Numbered from the stretch's first letter, positions 1-7,067 are shown. The stretch is 7,842 nucleotides of DNA from Microcaldota archaeon (GCA_027074515.1 JALTCQ010000032.1:2261-10102), one strand, 5' to 3'. The notes: generated by a model from the sequence alone, not told the origin. Program-made: numbers and translations.

Positions 1-7
1 GGGGCAA

Positions 8-565
8 ATGAGGTATTGGTGGACTCTATTGCTATTTGTTGCACTCATAATACCCCTGCTCCTAGTACCAGAAACTGCAAAGGAGCACTGTGCTACGGTA
101 TACGCCCTTGGATACGATGGAACAAAAGGTGTGCAGATTCCCATAACCGCCTGCGTTGGGCCAGGGACCGGAAAGGTATTCGTCTCCGCGGAGGGCGCCC
201 TTTCAGAGAGCTTTCAAGAAGCGATTCACCAGGCGTTCACCGTGCTGTCTTCCAGGTACTCGGTGGCCAACAAAAACATATACATAACGATATCTGGGCC
301 TGCCGCGCTCTTCGAAGGCGAGTCCGCAGGGGCAGCGCTATATGCCGCGATGTTCGCTGCACTCGCAGGATTAACGCCAAGGAATCTTGCAGCCAGCGGA
401 GTGATAAGAGCAGACGGCACGGTTGGCCAAATCCTCTACGCGCGACAGAAGGCAAAAGCGTTCAACGGCACGATAATACTACCGGTAGGAAGCTGCGTAC
501 CGAGCGCAAAATGCGTCCAAACGGTTGAGGAGATCGAAAAGATCGTGCAGTCACAAAGCGTTTAA
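8..565 (+). CDS. Membrane-anchored Lon-like (S16-type) serine protease, single domain
   Basis: The protein has 185 residues. A hydrophobic helix at residues 5-20 is followed by a domain of about 160 residues that resembles the proteolytic domain of Lon and of the archaeal Lon-like serine proteases. The likely nucleophile is Ser106 in GESAGAA, which corresponds to the PSAG-type motif of Lon. The likely partner is Lys148 in ARQKAKAF, which precedes the TIILP strand as the catalytic lysine does in Lon. There is no ATPase domain, so it is not Lon itself. The helix is either an uncleaved anchor or a signal peptide, which would place the domain outside the cytoplasm. Four cysteines (28, 49, 163, 169) lie in that domain and could form disulfides. 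The ATG at 8 directly precedes the helix and looks natural, but only seven bases of upstream sequence are visible, so an upstream start cannot be excluded. The substrate is unknown. The fold assignment is fairly sure; activity is inferred from the dyad. Confidence 0.72.
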   Translation: MRYWWTLLLFVALIIPLLLVPETAKEHCATVYALGYDGTKGVQIPITACVGPGTGKVFVSAEGALSESFQEAIHQAFTVLSSRYSVANKNIYITISGPAALFEGESAGAALYAAMFAALAGLTPRNLAASGVIRADGTVGQILYARQKAKAFNGTIILPVGSCVPSAKCVQTVEEIEKIVQSQSV

Positions 566-567
566 AG
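560..567 (+). promoter_or_regulatory. TATA box of tRNA-Asn, overlapping the protease stop codon
   Basis: GTTTAAAG is a good archaeal box A. Its centre lies about 26 nt before position 590, so transcription would start about 10 nt before the mature tRNA-Asn at 600. The element contains the TAA stop (563-565) of the upstream protease gene, so coding and promoter functions share bases. Inferred from sequence and spacing only. Confidence 0.55.
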
Positions 568-599
568 AATATCGCAAATGCATTTTGTAGCTGCGAGAT

Positions 600-672
600 G
601 CCCGGGTAGCTCAGTTGGTAGAGCGGCCGGCTGTTAACCGGCAGGTCCCAGGTTCGAGTCCTGGCCCGGGCG
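600..672 (+). tRNA. tRNA-Asn (anticodon GTT)
   Basis: A complete 73-nt cloverleaf is visible. The acceptor stem GCCCGGG (600-606) pairs with CCCGGGC (665-671) and the discriminator is G672, as usual for tRNA-Asn. The D stem is GCTC/GAGC (609-612/621-624). The anticodon stem is GCCGG/CCGGC (626-630/638-642) around the loop CTGTTAA, with anticodon GTT at 633-635. The T stem is CCAGG/CCTGG (648-652/660-664) around TTCGAGT. There is no intron and CCA is not encoded. A short pyrimidine-rich stretch (673-680) follows and could serve as a weak terminator. Confidence 0.97.
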
Positions 673-719
673 CTCCTTCTAAAAACGAATAACTACCACC
701 GCGCCGTAGTCCTAGCGTG

Positions 720-727
720 CTTAAATG
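720..727 (+). promoter_or_regulatory. TATA box of the glycan gene cluster (leaderless geometry)
   Basis: CTTAAATG ends 22 nt before the ATG at 750, with its centre about 26 nt upstream. That matches an archaeal promoter whose transcript begins at or next to the start codon. The same CTTA-type element with nearly identical spacing occurs before the GT3 and DMT genes on the other strand, which strengthens the call. It also argues against the GTG at 717, which would lie upstream of the box. Confidence 0.6.
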
Positions 728-749
728 GGCTTCAACGCTCAGATATATA

Positions 750-2450
750 ATGCACAGAATTCTGGCAGGGGGACGGAGCCTATCCATTGCCACATATCCC
801 GACTTCTCCTTCCGCGATGAGTGGTCTGGCGTTTACAACCTCGACGAGAAGGTGCTGGACTACATCGCCATAAAGACGGAGTGGGGCTGGGCTGCACCGG
901 AGAACGCCGTCCCTGAAAAAACAAAGGTGGAAACAGACAGTATCTCATTCCATCACGAGATCAACGGGCACGAAATAGTCATAACGATCATCGTGAGAAC
1001 GACCAGATTCAGGGGGGCAGAGCTGGGGCAACTCTTGGTCCGAGTGAACGGCTCCAGAGAAAACGTTCTGGAAATAGGAGCGTGTGGGCGGCACGCCTAC
1101 GAGCATAACTGTGGAAAAACAGACGTAAAGGACGCCACGATCATCGCAGGGAAGAACGCCTTGGCATTGTTTCCCGACGACAAACAAGAACCCATCGCTC
1201 AAGATCTCGGCGTTAGAACACACGCGCAGGGAAGCAAACAATATAACATCCGGGTCGTGCAAGCACCCTTCAAAGAAAAAATCGTTATAGACGTAAGACA
1301 CCGCCCCCCGCGATTCGTGAAGGCCGTGCAGATCACGAACACGTCGTTCAGCACGGATTCTGCAGCGTGGAACGAGCTCTACAAGAGAGCAAAAGAAACG
1401 ATACGGATACTTGCAAAGCGCAGGGGCTGGTACGCGGGCCTCCCGTGGTTCGTGCAGTATTGGGGGCGAGACACATTTCTCTCAATCCCCGCGCTAATCA
1501 GAGAAGGGTATCCCGCGCTCGCGAGGCACACGCTTCAGCAGTTCCTATGCAAGATGCGAGACGGCGAGGCACCAAGGCTGATTCGTGAAGAGGGGACCCC
1601 CGAGTTCGGCAGCATCGACACGAACCCCTTGCTCCTCAACGCAGTGGCGGACTACGTGGCCATAACGGGGGATTACCAATTCTTGGCGGAGAACAGCACA
1701 GCAATCCAAGAAGCGTTCACGTGGGTCCTAGACGTGACCAATGGATACTTGCCGAGGAGCAGGGGAAAAGACACGTGGATGGACACGCTGGAAATAAGGA
1801 AATATCCCGTAGAAGTGGCTGCATACACGCTGGACGCAACCCGCAAGCTCGTGCAGTTAGGACAGATCCCTGCTATGATGTACAAAGAGGCGCAGAAGCA
1901 GTGGGAGAACGAAAAGAAGAAATACCTGCTTGAAAGGAGCGCGAACATATTACTTGCGGCAGTGTACGGACTAATCCCATCCGAGGAAGCGTTACAAAGG
2001 GCAAAGGAGTGGCAATTGATCACAGAACAGGGAGTCCGCTCTTGGTCCCCCCTCGAGCCAGAATACGACCCACAGGGCTACCACACGGGGGCAGTCTGGG
2101 GGTTAACAACCGCTGCTGGGCTATACGTTGCCCTGGACGCAAGAGACTGGAACATCGCGCTAAAGCTCCGGGACGTGCTCCTTTCAAGGGCGAAGTGGAG
2201 TAGATACCTTGACGAGGTGTGGAATGCAGATACGGGGGAGCTACTGGGAGCCGATGCGCAGTTATGGAGTGCCGCCATGGTGTTAAGAGCCATCGACGAG
2301 GTAATGATAAACAAGAGGAAGGTGCCGCCAGACATAACAAGAATTCGGCGCATTCGTTGGGAAAAGAGTGGGGTGCGAAGGATCCGGATCGAGAGAAACC
2401 ACCAAGAAAGGACGACACTACGAAGTTCGGAATATATACGTGGCGGATAA
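750..2450 (+). CDS. Glycogen-debranching type amylo-alpha-1,6-glucosidase (GH133-like)
   Basis: The 566-residue protein has a beta-rich N-terminal part (about 1-195) and a C-terminal (alpha/alpha)6-barrel of the glycogen debranching family (about 200-520). Family marks are LPWFVQYWGRDTFLSIP (231-247), TWMDT (342-346), YHTGAVW (444-450) and LDEVWNADTGE (488-498) followed by AQLWSAAMVLRA. By analogy with characterised debranching enzymes, Asp345 is the probable general acid and Glu489 the probable base. The expected role is hydrolysis of alpha-1,6 branch stubs in cytoplasmic glycogen-like glucan. The start at ATG 750 is chosen because a TATA box sits at leaderless distance; the GTG at 717 would add only 11 residues. 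The protein is short for the family. It ends in a basic tail (about 522-566, rich in Arg and Ile) that I cannot assign. It is first in an apparent operon with the GT4 and GH57 genes, and the gap to GT4 is 23 nt. Confidence 0.85.
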   Translation: MHRILAGGRSLSIATYPDFSFRDEWSGVYNLDEKVLDYIAIKTEWGWAAPENAVPEKTKVETDSISFHHEINGHEIVITIIVRTTRFRGAELGQLLVRVNGSRENVLEIGACGRHAYEHNCGKTDVKDATIIAGKNALALFPDDKQEPIAQDLGVRTHAQGSKQYNIRVVQAPFKEKIVIDVRHRPPRFVKAVQITNTSFSTDSAAWNELYKRAKETIRILAKRRGWYAGLPWFVQYWGRDTFLSIPALIREGYPALARHTLQQFLCKMRDGEAPRLIREEGTPEFGSIDTNPLLLNAVADYVAITGDYQFLAENSTAIQEAFTWVLDVTNGYLPRSRGKDTWMDTLEIRKYPVEVAAYTLDATRKLVQLGQIPAMMYKEAQKQWENEKKKYLLERSANILLAAVYGLIPSEEALQRAKEWQLITEQGVRSWSPLEPEYDPQGYHTGAVWGLTTAAGLYVALDARDWNIALKLRDVLLSRAKWSRYLDEVWNADTGELLGADAQLWSAAMVLRAIDEVMINKRKVPPDITRIRRIRWEKSGVRRIRIERNHQERTTLRSSEYIRGG

Positions 2451-2467
2451 GATAATAGGGGGCGAGG
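2431..2467 (+). promoter_or_regulatory. Possible internal TATA box and Shine-Dalgarno for the GT4 gene
   Basis: AATATATA (2431-2438) lies inside the last codons of the debranching gene, 35 nt before the GT4 ATG. A start about 25 nt downstream would give a leader of roughly 12-15 nt containing GAGG (2464-2467), six bases before the ATG. GT4 could therefore have its own leadered transcript, or the GAGG may simply serve internal initiation on the operon mRNA. AT-rich octamers arise by chance, so this is tentative. Confidence 0.3.
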
Positions 2468-2473
2468 ACAAGA

Positions 2474-3643
2474 ATGAGAGTGCTAATGATCGGGTGGGAG
2501 TTTCCCCCGTTCTTCAGTGGGGGACTGGGCATACACGTGTACCACTTGACTAGAGAGCTGAGCAGAAAGGGCGTTAACGTGACATACGTGATGCCAAAAA
2601 CACATACGCCCGTCTCTGCCCCCTGGGTTCGCATAATACAAGCCCCATTCTATGCAGATATTGGTATATACTCGCTGAGTGGCGGAATGGCGGTGGAAGA
2701 CTATCCGTCAGACCCGCTGGAAGGAGCAAGAGCCTTCACAGATGCGGTGGTAAAAACAGTCACGCAGATGGTGCAAAGGGGAGAACGCTTCGACGTAATC
2801 CACTGCCACGACTGGATAAGCTTTCCCGCAGGGATCGCTCTAAAACGCCTTCTGAACATACCCCTCGTCGTCACGTTCCACGCCACGGAGTACTCTCGAA
2901 CGGCGGATCGGCCATACAAGCCAATAATGGACATTGAGAGGGAGGCGATACAAGAGGCGGACCACATAATCACAGTGTCCAAAAAAATACGCGACGAGGA
3001 GCTGGTAAAGCGCTACGGGGCAGATCCGGGCAAGATATCCGTCATATACAACGGTATTGACGTGGATCAGTTTCTACGGGACGACATTCCAAAGATCGAT
3101 AAAACAGCTCCGATGGTACTCTTCTTTGGGCGACTCACGTTTCAGAAGGGCCCGGAATATTTCTTGAGGGCAGCACAGCTAGTTCACAAGGTTTTACCCG
3201 ACGCACAGTTCGTAGTGGCTGGACGAGGATTCTTACTACCAGCACTAACGAAAATGGCGGCGGAACTCGGCATAGCAGACAGAACAATATTCATAACGCA
3301 AAAGATGAGCGAAACAGAAGTAGCTGCACTCTACAGGGCAGCAGACGTCTACGTGATGCCCTCCGTTTACGAGCCCTTTGGGATCACCGCGCTGGAAGCC
3401 CTCGTTTCGGGCACACCCGTGATCCTGTCAAAACGCGTTGGTGCCACGGACATCGTTCACCACGTGCTCACCGTGGAATACTGGGACGTGGAGGAGATGG
3501 CAAACAAGATCATATCAGTGCTCATGGGGGAGCCGCTACGCCGCGTGCTGGGAAGAAATGGGCAGGAAGAGGCGAAGAAATACTCGTGGTCGTGGGTGGC
3601 GGACGAGACGATTAACAAGGCATACAAGCGGGTGATTGAGTGA
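2474..3643 (+). CDS. GT4-family glycosyltransferase, glycogen-synthase-like
   Basis: The 389-residue protein has a two-domain GT-B fold. The N-terminal acceptor half opens with WEFPPFFSGGLGIHVYHL (8-25), whose glycine loop is typical of retaining glucan synthases, and contains HCHDW (110-114). The C-terminal donor half has VIYNGID (190-196), FFGRLTFQKG with Arg220 and Lys225 as probable phosphate contacts (217-226), and the EX7E motif at Glu300 and Glu308. The expected reaction is transfer of glucose, or possibly maltose, from a sugar nucleotide or sugar phosphate to an alpha-1,4-glucan. The length fits GT4 rather than the longer GT5 GlgA or GT3 enzymes. Clusters of a debranching enzyme, a GT4 enzyme and a GH57 enzyme occur in other prokaryotes, which supports a glycogen role. 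Donor specificity cannot be read from sequence. The stop overlaps the GH57 start, suggesting coupled translation. Confidence 0.85.
   Translation: MRVLMIGWEFPPFFSGGLGIHVYHLTRELSRKGVNVTYVMPKTHTPVSAPWVRIIQAPFYADIGIYSLSGGMAVEDYPSDPLEGARAFTDAVVKTVTQMVQRGERFDVIHCHDWISFPAGIALKRLLNIPLVVTFHATEYSRTADRPYKPIMDIEREAIQEADHIITVSKKIRDEELVKRYGADPGKISVIYNGIDVDQFLRDDIPKIDKTAPMVLFFGRLTFQKGPEYFLRAAQLVHKVLPDAQFVVAGRGFLLPALTKMAAELGIADRTIFITQKMSETEVAALYRAADVYVMPSVYEPFGITALEALVSGTPVILSKRVGATDIVHHVLTVEYWDVEEMANKIISVLMGEPLRRVLGRNGQEEAKKYSWSWVADETINKAYKRVIE
3631..3636 (+). promoter_or_regulatory. Shine-Dalgarno of the GH57 gene inside the GT4 3' end
   Basis: GGTGAT matches the archaeal Shine-Dalgarno core and lies three bases before the GTG at 3640. 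It falls in the last codons of GT4, so a ribosome finishing GT4 could reinitiate directly. It supports GTG 3640 as the start. Confidence 0.55.
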
Positions 3644-4863
3644 CTTCTGTGGTGTTCTACTTCCAGGTGCACCAGCCGCCAAGGCTGAAAAAGTTCTCCT
3701 TCTTCGACACGGAAACGGATCCAGAAAAGCGCTACTTCGACAGGAAGAAGGACGAGCGCATATTCCACCGCGTGGCGGCAAAATGTTACTACCCTGCCAA
3801 CGAGACGATACTGCACCTCATAGAAGACACAGATAGGAAATTCAGGGTGACTTACTCACTCACGGGCACATTTATGGAGCAGATGGAGGAGTACGAGCCA
3901 GAACTAATAGATTCCTTCCGCGATCTCGTGAAGACAGGGGCCGTTGAGCTCCTGGACGAGACGTATTACCATTCCTTTGCAGCCCTATGGGATATGGATG
4001 AGTTCAAGGAGCAGGTGCGAGAACATCGGAAAAAGACGAAAGAGCTGTTCAAGTATCGGCCAACCGCATTCAGGAACACAGAAGGGCTGTTTTTCAACGA
4101 ACTGGCAAAGGTCCTGCAGAAAATGGACTACATTGGGGCTGTGGCAGAGGGCGCCGACCGCGTGCTGGCGGGGAGAAGCCCAAACCACGTATACACAGTT
4201 AAGGGAACGGATTTCCCGATCATCCCCCGCAACTACCGGCTTTCAGACGATGTGGGTTTCCGTTTTGCAAACCCTCACTGGAAAGAATATCCCCTTACGG
4301 CAGAGAAATATGCATCCTGGATCCAAGCAGCAGGCGGGGACGTCGTGGGGCTCTTCATGGACTACGAGACATTTGGAGAACATATGTGGCCCGTGACTGG
4401 CATATTTGAGTTCCTCAAGGCGCTACCGTACAAGCTAATGGAAAGGGGAGTAGACTTCATGACCGTGAGTGAAGCTTTCGCCCACTACAAACCAGCGGGA
4501 GAGCTAAACTACGACCCCGCCGTGACGTGGGCAGATATGGACAGGGATCTAAGCGCCTGGCTGAACAACGAGCTCCAATGGGCTGCATTCGAAAAGATAA
4601 AGGCGCTAAAATCCCTTGTAATGGCAACGAAGGACCCCCGCATAATAAAGATATGGAGAAAGCTCCAAACATCGGACCACTTCTACTACATGTCTCTGAA
4701 ATACAACCAGGACGGCGATATACACGCGTACTTCCGAAACGAGGCGTTTGAAAGCCCTTACGACGCGTACATATCGTATATGAACACGCTGGCACACTTT
4801 GAAGGGCACATCAAGAAGAATTATGGAGCGCGAGCTCGGCAGCCCGCACGTAAGCATCAATGA
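3640..4863 (+). CDS. GH57 alpha-amylase-like glycoside hydrolase
   Basis: The 407-residue protein shows the five conserved GH57 regions in order: HQP (11-13), GAVEL (100-104), FRNTEGLFF with the probable nucleophile Glu148 (144-152), GLFMDYETFGEH with the probable acid/base Asp241 (237-248), and MTVSEAF (274-280). WADMDRDLSAWLNNELQ (297-313) is typical of the roughly 400-residue alpha-amylase-like subgroup and unlike the longer GH57 branching enzymes. The expected role is cleavage or rearrangement of alpha-1,4 links in intracellular glucan. There is no signal peptide, so it should act in the cytoplasm. The GTG start at 3640 overlaps the GT4 TGA (3641-3643), is preceded by GGTGAT and places VVFYFQVHQP at the N-terminus, as in relatives. 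The last residues, a basic tail from about 395, are encoded opposite the conserved end of the convergent GT3 gene and look like a lineage-specific extension. True substrate and whether it acts as transferase or hydrolase are unknown. Confidence 0.88.
   Translation: MTSVVFYFQVHQPPRLKKFSFFDTETDPEKRYFDRKKDERIFHRVAAKCYYPANETILHLIEDTDRKFRVTYSLTGTFMEQMEEYEPELIDSFRDLVKTGAVELLDETYYHSFAALWDMDEFKEQVREHRKKTKELFKYRPTAFRNTEGLFFNELAKVLQKMDYIGAVAEGADRVLAGRSPNHVYTVKGTDFPIIPRNYRLSDDVGFRFANPHWKEYPLTAEKYASWIQAAGGDVVGLFMDYETFGEHMWPVTGIFEFLKALPYKLMERGVDFMTVSEAFAHYKPAGELNYDPAVTWADMDRDLSAWLNNELQWAAFEKIKALKSLVMATKDPRIIKIWRKLQTSDHFYYMSLKYNQDGDIHAYFRNEAFESPYDAYISYMNTLAHFEGHIKKNYGARARQPARKHQ
4811..4863. other. Tail-to-tail coding overlap of GH57 and GT3 genes
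   Basis: The GH57 gene (+) ends with TGA at 4861-4863 and the GT3 gene (-) ends with TGA at 4813-4811, so 53 bp code on both strands. On the GT3 side these bases encode the final residues AYVRAAELAL, which resemble the conserved end of the family. On the GH57 side they encode a basic tail. No intergenic terminator is possible here, so the two mRNAs are probably complementary at their 3' ends. Confidence 0.85.
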
Positions 4864-6580
4864 GTTTCGCCCAGTCCGCATTCTTCGCCATGTACACTGC
4901 CTCGATCTTGCGTTCCAGCCGCTCGCGGCGGGGGAGGCTCACGACCCAATACATCGCGTCCGCGAGATCCTCTACGAAGCGATCGTCGCTGACACCACGG
5001 CGGGCAAGAACGGATATCCCAGAGCGCCGGGCAAACTCGCCGTACTGTGAGAGGATGAACCTGCCGAACCCTGCAACGTCGGTGGTGATGGCTGGGACGC
5101 GATAAGCAGCAGCCTCCAGGGGGGTGTACCCCCACGGCTCATAGTATGATGGGAACACGCCAAGCTGCATCCCAGTGATCACGTCGTAGTAGTTCATTGC
5201 AAGCAACCCGTCTCCGGGGCGCACGTACGCCGGATAGTAAATCACCTTGACCTTGTCGTCGGGCTTGTTCGTGAGTCCGAGCTCGCGGAGCCTGTTGGCA
5301 ATGTAATCATCTGGAGCTGGAACGTGCGTGGAAATGGGGGGCAAGGCATCCCGGGGCTGGCGGAACGTGAGCATGAGGCGGCGGAGCTCGTAACGGAATC
5401 CCTCATCGAAGACTGACCCGTCGGGAACGTTACCGCGCACGAGGTCTGAAAGAATGCGATCGCGGAGCTGGGGCATGAACTCGTCCAAATGGTCCTGGAT
5501 CGTCGCGTAAACGTCAAGGTTACGCAAAACTTCCGGATTTACCTGGTAGCCGTCCCGAGCAACGAAAAGGAAGAAAACAACGTTTTTCTTGCAGCCGAGC
5601 TCCTTCATACGCTCGTTAAGCCGGGCAAGCGCGGGAAGAAGAACATCAATGCCCTTCACGCGGATATCATAACGACCAGAGAAATAGAAATACAGGGTGT
5701 TATCCAGATCCACAGGGTAGTATGGGCCGAAGTATGCCCTTACGAACTCGTTTATCCTCCGCTTATTCACGATATGCTTGTAGGATAGGTCCTCAATGGA
5801 CGGGATTACGGACATGTCCAGACCATTGGGAAGAACGAGATCGGGCTGGCGCCCAAGGATGAACGCGGCCTCGCGGGCTGTGACCTCTGAAACCGTCGTG
5901 AAAACGGTGGCGTTCTGCGCAGACGCCCGTTCCGTCAAGTGCTTTGCCTGAATGTGGTGCTTGTACGCGAGCGCTGTGGGATCTGCCCAGCGCCGATCGA
6001 TTAGATCGTAGAGATCGTAACCCGCATTTGCCAGCACCCGCCCAAGCATTGTAGCGTGCGTGTGGAAGATTGTAGGAACCTGCGGAGCGTGTTTTTTGAG
6101 GTAAAGAAGTGCGCCACCACTCAACCACTCGTGGAATAGAGCTACCGTATCCTTGGAGTCGCCCAAATACTCTTTCAAGAACATGCCGACGGCGTAGGAC
6201 CACAGGATCGGCTCGTCGAACCAAGCATCCGACTCAAGGGAATCAATCTTGAACCACTCCCAATACTTGTACTTAATCTCGTTGATCTGTCCCCAAATAT
6301 CCTTTAACTCGAGAAGGACAGCAGGCGGTTTTCCAGGGACGAGCCAACGACCGTAGTGAAGCACCACGCCATCCTTTGTAAGCACGTCTGACACGCGTCC
6401 GATTTCTTCGGGCACAGCATCAGACTCCTCGAATTCACGGGGAGACTTCTGTGGACTATAAAACCCGACGAGCAAGTATGGTGAGAACCTCTTGGACATG
6501 AGGTGCGCCTTTGACGCGAGAACTGTGTGTATTCCACCGACCTTGTTGCCAACCTCATAGGATACCTCTACGAGCTTCAC
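4811..6580 (-). CDS. GT3-family (eukaryotic-type) glycogen synthase
   Basis: The 589-residue protein is closer in motif pattern to fungal/animal glycogen synthases than to bacterial GlgA. It opens with EVSYEVGNKVGGIHTVL (5-21), then has HEWLSGGAL (150-158), FHTHATMLGR (172-181), TVSEVTAREA (229-238), PNGLD (251-255) and SGRYDIRVKG with Arg303 and Lys309 (301-310). GVFPSYYEPWGYTPLE (474-489) carries EX7E as Glu481/Glu489. The expected reaction is alpha-1,4-glucan elongation from a nucleotide-glucose, UDP-glucose in eukaryotes. It lacks the phosphorylated C-terminal extension of yeast enzymes, and the arginine-rich region at 551-558 is only partly like the eukaryotic glucose-6-phosphate site, so that regulation is doubtful. 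The start is GTG 6580, 21 nt after a TATA element, hence leaderless. It faces a second synthase-like gene (GT4) across the GH57 gene. Family assignment is very sure; donor and regulation are inferred. Confidence 0.93.
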   Translation of the reverse strand: MKLVEVSYEVGNKVGGIHTVLASKAHLMSKRFSPYLLVGFYSPQKSPREFEESDAVPEEIGRVSDVLTKDGVVLHYGRWLVPGKPPAVLLELKDIWGQINEIKYKYWEWFKIDSLESDAWFDEPILWSYAVGMFLKEYLGDSKDTVALFHEWLSGGALLYLKKHAPQVPTIFHTHATMLGRVLANAGYDLYDLIDRRWADPTALAYKHHIQAKHLTERASAQNATVFTTVSEVTAREAAFILGRQPDLVLPNGLDMSVIPSIEDLSYKHIVNKRRINEFVRAYFGPYYPVDLDNTLYFYFSGRYDIRVKGIDVLLPALARLNERMKELGCKKNVVFFLFVARDGYQVNPEVLRNLDVYATIQDHLDEFMPQLRDRILSDLVRGNVPDGSVFDEGFRYELRRLMLTFRQPRDALPPISTHVPAPDDYIANRLRELGLTNKPDDKVKVIYYPAYVRPGDGLLAMNYYDVITGMQLGVFPSYYEPWGYTPLEAAAYRVPAITTDVAGFGRFILSQYGEFARRSGISVLARRGVSDDRFVEDLADAMYWVVSLPRRERLERKIEAVYMAKNADWAKLIDAYVRAAELALHNSS

Positions 6581-6601
6581 AAGAATACTACAACGCCGGG
6601 C

Positions 6602-6609
6602 TTAATAAG
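6602..6609 (-). promoter_or_regulatory. TATA box of the GT3 glycogen synthase gene
   Basis: On the - strand CTTATTAA (6609 to 6602) ends 21 nt before the GTG at 6580, with its centre about 25 nt upstream, so the transcript should begin at the start codon. It lies in the 55-nt gap after the DMT gene and shows that GT3 can be transcribed separately from that gene. Confidence 0.6.
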
Positions 6610-6635
6610 GACGATGGGACAACGATGCAGTGGTT

Positions 6636-7046
6636 TCAAGACGTTGCAAGCACCACCGTGGCCGCAAGAGCTAACAAAAGCCCCCCGATCTCCCTGCTCG
6701 TGAGCGGCTCCCCAAAAATTGCGGCGGATAGCAAAACGGCAACAGCAACGTTGAGCGCAGAAAGGGGAATAACTATCGTCGCAGGCGCAACGGAAAGAGA
6801 GTACATAAAACCAAGGTAACCGATCCCCGCGAGTACACCCATGACAGCAATCCATGCTGCCTGCTTGAACGTTATTGGGGGAATATGGCCGACGTAAACA
6901 AAATACACGAGACCCGCAACGCTACCCAACGCCCATATCAGGAAAATCACGGACTGAAGCGATGCATCGGTTACCAAGTATTTTAAGATAACTGCCTGGG
7001 CACCCCAAGCGAGAATGGTCGCCGTGATCGCTATCCTCCAGTCCAC
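6636..7046 (-). CDS. Half-size EamA/DMT-superfamily membrane protein
   Basis: From the GTG at 7046 the protein has 136 residues and five predicted helices: about 4-21, 30-51, 60-80, 85-107 and 115-134. The fourth and fifth helices with the intervening SAAIFGEPLTSREIGG (about 103-118) are characteristic of EamA domains in the drug/metabolite transporter superfamily. Full-size members have two such domains in ten helices. This is a single domain, so it probably works as a dimer, like other half-size DMT proteins of prokaryotes. Substrate and direction are unknown; a link with glycan metabolism is only positional. GTG 7046 is preferred because CTTATATA ends 21 nt upstream. The alternative TTG at 7097 would lie above that TATA box and would add a polar 17-residue extension before the first helix. 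Confidence 0.8.
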   Translation of the reverse strand: MDWRIAITATILAWGAQAVILKYLVTDASLQSVIFLIWALGSVAGLVYFVYVGHIPPITFKQAAWIAVMGVLAGIGYLGFMYSLSVAPATIVIPLSALNVAVAVLLSAAIFGEPLTSREIGGLLLALAATVVLATS

Positions 7047-7067
7047 AAGCAAAAAAGAGCGGCTAAG

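Noticed and set aside
743..750. ATATATAA just before the debranching-enzyme ATG as the main promoter
   Set aside because: A start about 25 nt downstream would fall near 775, inside the gene, and no good start codon lies just after it. CTTAAATG at 720-727 has the right spacing for ATG 750.
2219..2455. Frameshift in the debranching gene, with the true C-terminus in another frame
   Set aside because: The main frame keeps family motifs through residue 515 and continues without a stop. The alternative frame offers no recognisable family ending.
2020..2634. 204-codon open frame on the - strand across the debranching/GT4 junction
   Set aside because: It is antisense to two clear enzymes, low in recognisable domains, and has no promoter.
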